This document shows positions 1 to 8,062 of a stretch of DNA of 11,278 bases, piece by piece. The notes beneath the pieces are model-generated. The model worked only from the letters and a program-made list of their open reading frames with translations, ran no database searches and was not told the DNA's origin. Position 1 is the first letter of the stretch; each line of letters starts with the position of its first letter. The stretch covers positions 132,193 to 143,470 of the forward strand of contig QKYT01000071.1 in the NCBI GenBank assembly GCA_003550305.1, in the 5' to 3' direction. Both the position numbers and the translations under genes were made by a program. The DNA is from Glomus cerebriforme. Lineage: Eukaryota > Glomeromycota > Glomeromycetes > Glomerales > Glomeraceae.

Positions 1-189
1 TAAGTGTTTGTCATTGGTGTTGTAAGATGATCGATCTAGCTCGAATAGGAAAGTTTTACTTCTTTGTGATTCGTACATTTTATTGTGACCACGAAGATCA
101 GATTTGGTCACGTGAAAAGGACTTACGGAAATTTGTAAAGGAATAGTTGCAGTTGAAGACAAAAATTTGGTTTTGGGTAAAGGGAACAT
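1..189 (-). CDS. 5' end of an unrecognised protein-coding gene, running off the left edge
   Basis: Reading the minus strand from ATG at 189-187 gives 63 codons with no stop to the window edge; the in-frame stretch is open back to a TAA at 274-276. The start has A at -3 (GACAAAATG). The predicted N-terminus begins MFPLPKTKFLSSTATIPLQI, then a mixed polar stretch containing HVTKSDLRGHNKMYESQR and FLFELDRSSYNTNDKHL. Base composition is clearly less AT-rich than the flanks, which supports coding. A Ser/Thr-rich, mildly hydrophobic N-terminus could be a targeting or disordered segment; there is no strong signal peptide. A GTAAGT at 126-121 could be a splice donor, but the frame stays open through it. 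I recognise no domain. It could instead be an internal exon with its start farther upstream, or a fragment of a decayed gene. Confidence 0.5.
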   Translation of the reverse strand, partial: MFPLPKTKFLSSTATIPLQISVSPFHVTKSDLRGHNKMYESQRSKTFLFELDRSSYNTNDKHL

Positions 190-1042
190 TTTGTCAAGTG
201 TACTTGTATGTGTGTGAATGTAAACCGTTTTTTTTGTTTTATTGGATAGTGTTTGGTAAGAGCACAAAGGGTTTTATTGTAGACTTTCTTGCAGAAAGTC
301 TGTCTAAAAAAATTTTACGTTACTGCGGAATTCATACGGTTTTTCAAAATTCAGGAGAGAGTTTTTTTTTTTTAGGGACTTTTTGAGATTGTGTCAATGC
401 GGTCATACATAATATATTTTTGGTGGTATTAGGTAGTCATGTGACGTTTTGATATGTAAAAAAAATTGTCACGTGTATAAATGTATTTAATTAATTCTGA
501 CCAGAACCAAGCTTTTAACTCTGGTAAAATAAAGGGAATTTTAGAAATCGCTACTGAATTTAGTTATTTAACTAGTTACCAAATAAAAAAACGATCCTTT
601 AAAAGATTTTAATGATTTTTGTGGCTCTGCTATAATCATTCATGTACTGAATTTAATATAACTTTCCGCCATTAAACAAACATAGGTATGCAACATTTCT
701 ACGAATTTCATTAAATTTTTATAGTTAGTTGATATACTTTTGATTTAATTAGTCGGTGTGACACCCCAATATGTTATAATTTGCTTTTGCACAGATTGAG
801 GACCAGGACAGGATAATTGGCTGTATTTTTGTAGGAGAAAACTTTTTTGTATGTGATATTCTAATCGTTTAATTCATTTTTTTTATCGTTAGTAATTATT
901 TGTAATCGAATATGTGCTTTCTTATCTGTTATGTACGTTCACGCATTTTACAAATCACTTGCAATATTTTCAAAATTTTAAGGAACAGCAAACATTAATT
1001 TGAGTATACAACATAATCTTATTTAATATTTATTAATTTTTG
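190..1042. other. AT-rich intergenic DNA without a supported gene
   Basis: Contains T- and A-runs, CACGTG at 470-475 followed directly by TATAAATG at 477-484, an imperfect palindrome GTCATGTGAC at 437-446, and a short inverted repeat GGTGT-G-ACACC at 755-765. A plus-strand open stretch at 147-386 begins with TTG, is Phe/Trp/Cys-rich with long T-runs, and overlaps the better minus-strand frame, so I do not call it. The first part should hold the promoter of the left-edge minus-strand gene; no convincing core promoter element can be singled out. Confidence 0.5.
281..301. repeat. Perfect 8-bp inverted repeat with 5-nt loop
   Basis: AGACTTTC at 281-288 and GAAAGTCT at 294-301 are exact reverse complements around TTGCA. 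It lies about 95 bp upstream of the left-edge minus-strand ATG, where a regulatory palindrome or a hairpin in a 5' leader is possible. No T-run pattern suggests termination, and function is unknown. Confidence 0.5.
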
Positions 1043-1666
1043 AAAATTACATAAATTATAAAAAGAATAAATAAATATTATTTTTAAAATCAAACCAAAA
1101 AAAAAAAAAAAAATTAAATTGCAAAAATTGATCTGAATATTGAAATTATATCTTCTACTAAATAATAAACTAAAAAAGTTAATATTTTAACTATATGTTT
1201 CTAAAATAATAGCTACTTGTTTCAAGATTTATCATGTAAAATGATCAATTCTGATTTTGTTGTTATACCTATCAATTTTACTATATTGTTTACTTTGATT
1301 TAATATTATTTCTCCTTTTGTTCATAAATTCAAATTTTCTTGGATTCACTTTAGACTTTGATATAATCCATGAAAGCAGTATGGTTTATTGTATGTTGGC
1401 TTATTCTGCCTACTTGTTTGACCATTGTCATATTCTTCTCAGTATTGATTGGTAAAAGAACAATTTTCATGGTGAGGAAATAGTTGGTAAACTTTTCTTT
1501 TGTCCAACCACTTCATACAGTGAATTCTTCAGTAATTTTGTTATTCATTATGTTCTGTTGTAAAAATGTCTGTTACTGATCTTACTATTTTTCTGCTGAT
1601 ATTTACTTTCTAGTGCCTTTTTTATCATCTGTTTGCTGACTGAGTTATAAAGCTTTGCTTATGTCC
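1043..1666. repeat. Dispersed direct repeat, copy A
   Basis: This shares ordered blocks with copy B at about 2369-3195: AAAATTACATAAATTATAAA at the left end, a 16-bp exact block (1340-1355 matching 2655-2670), a 22-bp exact block (1385-1406 matching 2729-2750), a 25-bp exact block (1517-1541 matching 2900-2924), and the right-end match at 1645-1666 to 3174-3195. Order and orientation are conserved, so this is one element in direct orientation; copy A is about 200 bp shorter. A 17-nt A-run lies at 1097-1113. On the minus strand it encodes short peptides such as NNKITEEFTV and NKPTYNKP with many stops, suggesting decayed coding sequence of a mobile or duplicated gene. No terminal inverted repeats or target-site duplication were identified. 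Confidence 0.7.
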
Positions 1667-1898
1667 GACTTGAATTATTACACTGCACCAGATAATTAGA
1701 AAAATAATATGTAAATTTGAAATGATGAGATTAAATAAACTAGATTATCCTAAGTGCGTGAGAATATTACAAATATCTTCATCATCCCACCCCATACTAT
1801 AAGTCACCTTTTCTATGAAGAAGAGTATAATTTATTAAAAATAATTTATTAAATAATATTTATTAAAATCATGCTACCTATAGCATTAAAAAAATTTG

Positions 1899-2130
1899 CC
1901 TAATATTTACATTACTACTGTAGAAATAATTAATTGTATAGCGCATGGTGCATCTGTGCCTGATTTATTCCATAAATCTTATTCTTTGCCCTCAATTGTT
2001 ACAAATGCACCTGGGTGCTTTATATTAAAGTAGACCATGAAAAGATTTTAATGCAATGACCTTTAGCAATGCCTCCCTCAAATCCATTAACCCATGTATC
2101 AGTATTTTCATTATTGTAATTGCTTGTCAT
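1899..2130 (-). pseudogene. Degenerate coding-like fragment, unrecognised
   Basis: From ATG at 2130 the minus strand reads MTSNYNNENTDTWVNGFEGG, then IAKGHCIK, and stops at TAA 2022-2020. From about 2037 a second frame takes over, containing FMVYFNIKHPGAFVTIEGKE, a TAA at 1981-1979, then DLWNKSGTDAPCAIQL. The two frames abut at about 2037-2050 as expected of one frameshifted coding region, and the composition is less AT-rich than its surroundings. The Trp-Val-Asn plus acidic stretch vaguely recalls the N-terminal leader of glomeromycete kinase-like proteins, but this is weak and the downstream part does not obviously fit a kinase. The family is not recognised. It lies between the two repeat copies and on the same strand as their coding-like fragments, so it may belong to the same decayed element. 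Confidence 0.35.
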
Positions 2131-2368
2131 TTTTTAAAAGAAATTGTGACTTGCAAAAAGACTCCGCCTCATAATGAATAACATCATATCAATCAAAATA
2201 AATCTTCAAACACAAAGTACAATATAACATTTAATTGATTGGAAGTATATAATATAATCTCACTGATAGAATCATTTAGTATTTAATGTATTATGTTGAT
2301 GTTTTTAAACAATTTAATATTGGTTTTTATTTATTAATTATATTTTTAGTAAATATAATAAGCTGATT

Positions 2369-3195
2369 AAAATTACATAAATTATAAAAAAAAAAAAAAA
2401 TAAAAGAAATATTATATTTATTATATTTGAAGTCAAAAAGATTTTTATAAATTGTAAAAATTGGCGAACTATATATATCTCCTACTGAATAATAAACTAA
2501 AAATTAATATTATAACTATTCTGTATGTCTTCTAAAATAATAACTAATTGTATTTATTTATTATTAATTGATCAATTCTGATTTTTTGTTATACCAATTT
2601 CTTTGTTGTCCTTTATCCCACCCATACATCTTTTGTTCATGATTTAAATTTTTTTTGGATTCACTTTAGACCTTGATACAAACTCTAAATTTCCTGTTCT
2701 GAATTTCTTTTTATATTTGTTTCATCAATTTATTGTATGTTGGCTTATTCAAGTTTTAGCCTTGCGACCATGCATACTCCCAGAACTCAAACACTTTGGT
2801 TTCCTTCTTCTTTCAATTCACATAGTATTTCATTTAAATTTCTACATTGGTTGTAAAGAAGCAATTGCTAATTGTGAATATTCATCCAATCCATCTTCTA
2901 CAGTGAATTCTTCAGTAATTTTGTCATTCACCATTATGTTATTTGGTTTGTTAATAAAATATTCATCATTGTTTTACGTTCTCTTCTTCTTGGTGTCTTT
3001 TTCATACCCCTTTTTCTCTGGTACTCCTTTCATTTGTGGTCTTTATTACAAACCACTACCAGTTAATTTTGTTGATGATAAAAAAAAAAATTCTGCGTTA
3101 TATTCACTCTATTATACCATCTTTACACATTTTCTTCTCCTGACTTAATTTTCTTTGCAGAAATCGTAGAACATTATAAAGCTTTGTTTATATCC
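2369..3195. repeat. Dispersed direct repeat, copy B, with minus-strand coding-like sequence
   Basis: This is the longer partner of copy A (blocks listed there), with a 15-nt A-run at 2386-2400. The minus strand reads like decayed protein-coding sequence: KLYNVLRFLQRKLSQEKK near the right end, then NDKITEEFTVEDGLDEYSQ and LAIASLQPM around 2845-2935, and NKPTYNKLMKQ near 2720-2750, with intervening stops and frame changes. The same NKPTYNK and KITEEFTV peptides occur in copy A, so they predate the duplication. The plus-strand open stretch at 2717-3148 starts with TTG, is Phe/Leu/Ser-rich, and is the reverse strand of this remnant, so I do not call it a gene. The source family is unrecognised; a retroelement or duplicated host gene is possible. 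Confidence 0.6.
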
Positions 3196-3300
3196 ATAAA
3201 TAAATCCAAATTTCTCTTTTAAAATCATTAAATCTTCATTTCTCCGAATCTAGATGGGTGTTTGTATTAATGAGCTCATAAATAAGGTAGACAATAAGTA

Positions 3301-3600
3301 TATAAGGAAATGGAAAGGGAATTCTAATCTAAACCAAACCACAGATAGGAAATACTCGACTATCTAACTGGTCTTTCCTTGCCTGATANGNAGAAGACCT
3401 CATATGCAGTATAAGGAAGAGAAGAGGAAGTTTAAAGGAATTTTTAAAAAAAAAATACCAAACCCGCCAGATAGAAGATAGAAGACACTCAACTAACTGA
3501 CTGGTATTACTGGTTTCCTTGCCTGATAGAGGAAGACCTCATATACAGTATAAGGAAGATAAAAGGAATATAAAGGCAGGGATAGTTGTTAAAAGGTAGT
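3301..3600. repeat. Imperfect tandem repeat, about 2.4 units of 109-139 bp
   Basis: Unit starts are marked by TATAAGGAA at 3301, 3410 and 3549. Units 1 and 2 share CAGATAG (3342, 3468), then TTTCCTTGCCTGATA, then GAAGACCTCATAT followed by CAGTATAAGGAAG. The second unit carries an insertion including an A-run. The third is partial and fades by about 3600. Two undetermined bases (3389, 3391) fall inside unit 1 where unit 2 has GAG, so the assembly is unsure there. No coding capacity is evident. Confidence 0.75.
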
Positions 3601-5194
3601 AAAGGAAAAATAATTTTTGAATAATAATTAGGTAGTAATCCATTTTGCTGATAAAGTATTTTTAAAACAAGGTGAATGAGCTCTAAGGATATTTTAATAT
3701 ATCAATATAATAATTAAAAAAAATAACATGGAATTTTGGAGGTATTTATATAGTTAAAAATATTAAGAATATAAAAATGAGTCAAAATTATCAATAATAC
3801 AATAATAAATTACATTACGCAAAATTCCGATTATAGTTTATTAATGACTCATGATTTCTCCCTAATATTCAACTCATGTAAATAAATAAATTATCATTAA
3901 TTTATATCATTTATATCAGACGTCAATAAAACTGATTAACAATTATATGCACACATAAAAAAATTATATATATATATAATATATATAATTTCGTTTCTCA
4001 TCATATCTGTAAAAAACTTTATAAAATTAAAGAAGGTTGCGATGTAAAAATTTATTCTAGTGAAAACCAAACATAAAACAATATGTTCTTCATTAATATT
4101 AAAAGCGTAGTCTGAATTTTTCAAAAAAGGCTTTTATTGCAAAAGATATTGAAAAAAAAGATGGTTATTTTATTTTAATTTCAATTTATTTTTCTTATTG
4201 AACTAGTTTAATCCCTAAAATTTTGATGTATTACTGAATTACATGATTTTTTCGATTTACAATTAAAATCAATAAATAAAATTCTCACACTAAACAAATT
4301 AAAATTTTCATTAACTTCAAAAGACAATAAACTGCGAATACATGTAACCTATAAAAAATTATAAAAACATCGCAAAAAGTTATTATTAGAATTGGTGTTT
4401 CCATTAATCAACCGAATATTATTTTTTTTCAAACTGAATAGTAAGGGAGTAAAACGATAGAAACAAATAAGATACTTTGGTCAGAGTTCACAAATTTTCA
4501 TGTATCGATAATCAATTAATTGATCAAAAAAAAAAAAAAAAAAAAGTAAGGTTTCTTATTGGTCTATGAATTAAATTTTGTACCTTTATTTTGTTGATCT
4601 TTTCTTGTTATAGATCATTAACAATCACGTTGTACTGCACTTAAATTTTTTTAGATCGTAAAATGTAGAAATCTTTTTCGAATGTCGATTAATTATAATC
4701 ATGAATTATGAAGAAGATTTTTCATTCCTATGATGGTGATTGATAGTGTGCATCTCCCTAATAATCGTAGATTATGACTACCATCTTTATTTCTTGGATC
4801 GGTTTAAATAACTTAATAATTTTTATTTCATTGGGTAAATATAATTCAATTTTTTTATAACATAAAAATCAATATTTATCTTTATTTAATAAAATAAAAT
4901 ATAAACAAATATAGAGAAAATATCCTAAATAACCAACTTTAACGACAATTGTTACCACTAAATAAGACCATAATGAAAACGATGAGAAAAAAAAAGAAAG
5001 AAAAAATTTCGAAGAAATGGTAAAGAAATATATATACAGTATATATCAGTATATATATATATATCAAAAGAAATAATATTTATATAATATACATGTTTTC
5101 ATTAACATAATTTCAATACTATCTCAATTTAAGATAAATATATAAGACAAGTTAATAGAACATAATAAAGACTATAACATATATTAAGGGTTAT
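3601..5194. other. AT-rich intergenic DNA with A-runs and TA microsatellites
   Basis: I see no supported gene. Landmarks are a TA-rich microsatellite at 3964-3988, a 20-nt A-run at 4526-4545, and an interrupted TA microsatellite at 5028-5064. A minus-strand open stretch at 3936-4124 (62 codons) is Ile/Phe/Asn/Tyr-rich, overlaps the microsatellite, and has the composition expected of random AT-rich DNA. The region immediately left of 5195 should contain the 3' untranslated region and poly(A) site of the minus-strand gene; no canonical AATAAA is evident close to its stop. Confidence 0.6.
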
Positions 5195-5572
5195 TTAAGA
5201 AAATAATTTTCCAAAATCAATAGATATTTCTCCAAAAGGTGTGCTTATACCTGTTTCCTTTCCAATTTTAAAACCTAAACCTGCAACTTTAGCTTCTACA
5301 CCATCACGACTAATTGATCCACCTGTATCAACGTTAACTCCGATGCTTGATTTAATACCTTTAATTTCTGATTCCGCTAAATTAACACCAGCTTTAAATC
5401 TACAACCATCTAATCCTGCTCTTGCTTCTGCTGATGTACTAAAAAATTTATAATTTGCATCTTCATCGCCCCCTTTAATTAATGATGATCCAACTTTTGC
5501 ATTTGCTCCTAAACCATCGAATCCAATTGATGCATTGGAATTAAATAATTGTACATCATCATCTCTTGCCAT
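5195..5572 (-). CDS. Intact 125-residue glycine-rich protein of unknown function
   Basis: This is one uninterrupted minus-strand frame from ATG at 5572 (context TCGAAAATGGC: A at -3, G at +4) to TAA at 5197-5195. It is clearly less AT-rich than its flanks. The protein opens with an acidic patch (ARDDD). It then runs as alternating small/hydrophobic residues with regular Gly turns: GFDGLGANAKVG (residues 17-28), AEARAGLDGCRFKAGVNLAE (48-67), SSIGVNVDTGGSISRDGVEA (75-94), and KVAGLGFKIGKETGISTPFG (95-114), ending in an ISIDFGKLF tail. It has one cysteine (57), no signal peptide and no membrane segment. The periodic Gly/Ala and short beta-like strands suggest a repetitive beta fold. I have an impression of similar uncharacterised Gly/Ala repeat proteins in fungi and animals, but cannot name a family. 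No intron is visible, and the sequence suggests a cytosolic protein. Confidence 0.8.
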   Translation of the reverse strand: MARDDDVQLFNSNASIGFDGLGANAKVGSSLIKGGDEDANYKFFSTSAEARAGLDGCRFKAGVNLAESEIKGIKSSIGVNVDTGGSISRDGVEAKVAGLGFKIGKETGISTPFGEISIDFGKLFS

Positions 5573-5689
5573 TTTCGATGAATTTAAATTTTTTAAAGGT
5601 AAGTTGAAATTATTTTTTGATTTTCTTTATAAATGATTATTATTATTTTCTTTAAAGAAAAATATATTTTTTTTTGAATTTTGAAGGAT

Positions 5690-6325
5690 GAAGAGGATAA
5701 GAAAGGGTATAAATAATAAAATTTTTTAAATCCATTTACTACTCAATTTGTAATTTCAGATTTTAAATGAAAATTTTAATTAATGAATATTTCAAGGTTT
5801 TCCATCTATAATTTGTTTTGGAAATATAATGACGCGTAGCGTTTTTTTTTTNAAGGATGAAAAACGATACGTAAGAATTTTCGTGTATGTCGATCTTTTA
5901 ATTTCTTATTAACAACTCGATTTGCAAATCACGAAGACAATAAAAAAATTAACCAAGTTTAACTAATTAATACTTAAAGGTTTGTCATTTATAATTTGTT
6001 TTGGAAATGTGACCTTTTTAGAAAATTAAAATATCTTTTAAGATACGAAAAAATTTTCTCATCTCATTTCATAAATTAATCAAGATTTTCAATTAATGTT
6101 ATAAGTTTGTCATTTATAACTTGTTCTGGAAATATAATTACGCAAATATTGGAGCTGAACAATGGTGGAAATCCGCCCAGCCAAAAAGAAAAGGGAGTAC
6201 TTGTTTAAATTTTCCTTAGAGATCATACAATACCTTTTAAAAAATGAAAATATCTGTCAAAAATTCTCGTGTCGATCATTAAAAAATTTCTAAATTTTCT
6301 AAATCCATTTACAACCCAATTTGGC
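5690..6325. repeat. Degenerate tandem array (about four units) upstream of the 125-residue gene
   Basis: Recurring anchors show one unit repeated with divergence. CTATAATTTGTTTTGGAAAT (about 5805) recurs as TTATAATTTGTTTTGGAAAT (about 5990) and TTATAACTTGTTCTGGAAAT (about 6113). AATCCATTTACTACTCAATT (5729) matches AATCCATTTACAACCCAATT (6302) and more loosely TTAACAACTCGATTTGCAAA (5908). TTTTCGTGTATGTCGATC (about 5878) matches TTCTCGTGTCGATC (about 6265). Spacing is about 125-185 bp. An undetermined base (5852) sits after a T-run in the first unit. Because it lies on the 5' side of the minus-strand gene at 5572, it may overlap that promoter; no coding is seen. Confidence 0.65.
6150..6203. other. 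GC-richer island with near-palindromic core
   Basis: Within very AT-rich DNA, about 50 bp are locally GC-rich (GGAGCTGAACAATGGTGGAA, then ATCCGCCCAGCC). The centre GGTGGA-AA-TCCGCC (6164-6177) is an inverted repeat with one mismatch. It interrupts the tandem array. It could be a regulatory site, a remnant of a repeat family or a gene scrap; none can be settled here. Confidence 0.4.
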
Positions 6326-6827
6326 ATCAATGAATAGTCTCATGAAATTTTTCGTTGAATTTATAGAAAAAAACAAGGGAATTTGAAGCGAAAAAGGATA
6401 CGAGATCAATCGCATTGTATTTCATAATATCAATCAGATTTATTAACTTCTTGATATCTAATTAAATTAGGTTCATAATGCTCTAAGGTTGATGTTTAGA
6501 CTTTAGATATGTAAAGAACCATTTACCATTTACAGATTATTTTAGGAAAAAAAAATCTTTATAAGAAAATGTATGACACGTAATATTCATTTAATGATCC
6601 AAGTCTGAAATTTTTAACCAATCCAATATACAAAATACATTTAATATATAGTTCATTATTTTATTTGACTTTATTAGACTTTATATTTCTATTCGAACTT
6701 ATAAAAAAAAAGGTATTTCCAACTTTGCTTAATCCGGGCAGTCGCTTACGCCTATTATTCTTTTCAAAAATTTGTTGAGAAAACTTGTTTAATATGAATT
6801 CACGTGATTTTGATACATTCTGTGTCC
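6326..6827. other. AT-rich intergenic DNA, nothing recognised
   Basis: No open frame of coding character is visible on either strand. The only less AT-rich patch is around 6731-6752 (AATCCGGGCAGTCGCTTACG). CACGTG occurs at 6801-6806, shortly before the GGATAAATT triplet. Confidence 0.5.
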
Positions 6828-6875
6828 GGATAAATTTCGGGCTGGATAAATTTTGGTATAAGTCTCGGATAAATT
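6828..6875. repeat. Three direct GGATAAATT repeats
   Basis: GGATAAATT occurs at 6828-6836, 6844-6852 and 6867-6875, each in a locally GC-richer context (GTCC, GGGCT and GTCTC just before it). Spacing is 16 and 23 bp. This may be part of a short repeat element that also includes the telomere-like tract downstream. Confidence 0.6.
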
Positions 6876-6935
6876 AATTTCACGTTAACTAATTTTTTTA
6901 ATTAAAATAATTTTAAATTTAGAAAATTGGAATTT

Positions 6936-6989
6936 GGTTAGGGTTAGGTTAGGATTAGAGTTAGGATAGGGTCAGGTGATTAGGTTTAG
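6936..6989 (+). repeat. Interstitial telomere-like (TTAGGG-type) degenerate repeat
   Basis: The plus strand reads GGTTAGGGTTAGGTTAGGAT, then TAGAGTTAGGATAGGGTCAG, then GTGATTAGGTTTAG. This is a run of TTAGG/TTAGGG-like units with drift over about 54 bp. TTAGGG is the telomeric repeat of most fungi and of animals. The tract is short, degenerate and inside a contig, so it is an interstitial remnant or part of a repeat, not a chromosome end. Confidence 0.6.
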
Positions 6990-7086
6990 TATCACGCCCA
7001 CCTTTCTCCATTTTTATTAAATATTCTGGGGACTTAGGATTTTTTTTGATGGTGAAATCCTATTTGTCATCATTATATATCACGAC

Positions 7087-7126
7087 GGCGACAAAATTAC
7101 TATAAAACGCCATGGCGATAAATTAC
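7087..7126. repeat. Short direct repeat flanking a CGCCATGGCG palindrome
   Basis: GGCGACAAAATTAC (7087-7100) recurs as GGCGATAAATTAC (7114-7126), 27 bp downstream. Between and overlapping them lies a perfect 10-bp palindrome, CGCCATGGCG (7108-7117). These G/C-rich words stand out in AT-rich DNA and look like the edge of a short repeat element. The ATG inside the palindrome opens a 69-codon frame that runs through the pseudogene below; I do not treat it as a gene. Confidence 0.45.
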
Positions 7127-7168
7127 AAAATCCTTAAATTTATACTAAAAATACGTTTAAACATAAAA

Positions 7169-7763
7169 ATGCAACAAAGAAAATTTTTCCAAGAAACTAT
7201 TATCGATGCAGATCCAGAAGGACTAAAAAATTTTATTACATTTCTGAGTCTTTTCAGAATAAAAACTAGAAAATGTTCATTTATCGGAGTTGTTTCCAGA
7301 AAATTTTTTTATAGGGTATAATAAGGATGCTTTGATGAAAAAAAAAATAATCTTTAAGCGAGAATCTGCTGGTCTTAAAGGTAAATAAATTGTTGCAAGT
7401 TTGTTTTATTTCTTATAAATTTACTCCAAGCTTTGTATAAATATACTGTGTGAATATCATGTAATGATTGGCCTCTTGCGAAATTCGAACTCTTATGAAT
7501 TGAATTCCATCCTCGATATCTTTAAACCTTCAAAAAGCAGTTCCAAATTAAATTTTTTAGAATACCATGGAATTTTATTCACCTGTTCTTACAGGAAATC
7601 TTTTTATTAAACCTTCACTAAAGATGTTTACAAAATCGCAGAAAATCCAGATCATTTTTCATTGAATGTTGCTTATCATTATAGACTTAAAGATGTGTTG
7701 TACCAGTTAATGGGTAAAAAGTGTATTGTATATGAAGAAACTGAGAAAATTATTTGTCAATAA
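7169..7763 (+). pseudogene. Truncated FAD-dependent monooxygenase remnant (5' part only)
   Basis: This matches the N-terminal half of the minus-strand pseudogene at 8716-10108. Matches in order: ATGCAACAAAGAAAATTT (7169) to CTGCAACAAGAAAAATTT; IFKRESAGLK to IFE-stop-ESGPK at the exon 1 end; a shared splice donor with GTAAATAAATTG at 7381; GCCTCTTGCGAAATTCGAAC to the GLASCGI segment; MN-stop-IPSSI; EYHGILFT; KDVYKIAENPDHFSLNVAY; and KKCIVYEETE. Homology ends by about 7763, so the second half of the enzyme is absent. Lesions: the dinucleotide-binding Gly motif is not recognisable, the acceptor AG of intron 1 is gone (ATATAG became ATATAC), Cys TGT became TGA at 7501-7503, and there are small deletions around 7610 and 7710. 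Intact parents are FAD-binding hydroxylases of the PHBH-like fold. It cannot make a functional protein. Confidence 0.8.
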
Positions 7764-8062
7764 TCATGCGGAAGTAAAAAATTACTGTGATAACTATAGT
7801 AGTTGAAAAGTACAAACTTTTCTCGCTAAATAATTTTATGTCGAATTTATTTTCATCATAAAATTCCTCCTGGATTAATTTTTTTTTTATTCTGCATAAT
7901 TTATTAATTTAATTCTGACGAATCGAAGTGAAATTGATTATATGTACAATCATTAAAGTAAACTAATATAAAGCAATTTCTTAATAACATTCATGTGAAA
8001 TTTTGTGAATATCTTTTTATGGTAGAAAATAACAGTATATAAACTTCCTAACGTAAAAAAAA

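Noticed and set aside
147..386. 79-codon plus-strand open stretch
   Set aside because: It starts with TTG, is driven by T-runs (Phe-rich), and is antisense to a better minus-strand frame with a good ATG context.
1899..2130. Assignment of the coding scrap to a kinase-like family
   Set aside because: Only a few residues resemble the leader of such proteins; the continuation shows no glycine loop or other kinase motif.
2717..3148. 143-codon plus-strand open stretch, hydrophobic and membrane-like
   Set aside because: It starts with TTG, its hydrophobicity follows from T-rich codons, it lies inside a repeat, and the opposite strand carries peptides shared with the other repeat copy.
3936..4124. 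62-codon minus-strand open stretch
   Set aside because: Low-complexity Ile/Asn/Phe/Tyr composition, overlaps a TA microsatellite, and no domain is visible.
5028..5064. TA-rich stretch as a TATA promoter or origin
   Set aside because: It is an ordinary interrupted TA microsatellite downstream of the nearest gene's 3' end.
5241..5453. 70-codon plus-strand open stretch
   Set aside because: It is the antisense shadow of the intact minus-strand 125-residue gene.
6936..6989. True telomere or contig end
   Set aside because: It is only about 54 bp, degenerate, and flanked by kilobases of sequence on both sides.
7112..7321. 69-codon plus-strand frame starting in a palindrome
   Set aside because: It runs through the degraded monooxygenase remnant; the composition is AT-driven and only a short part aligns with the homologue.
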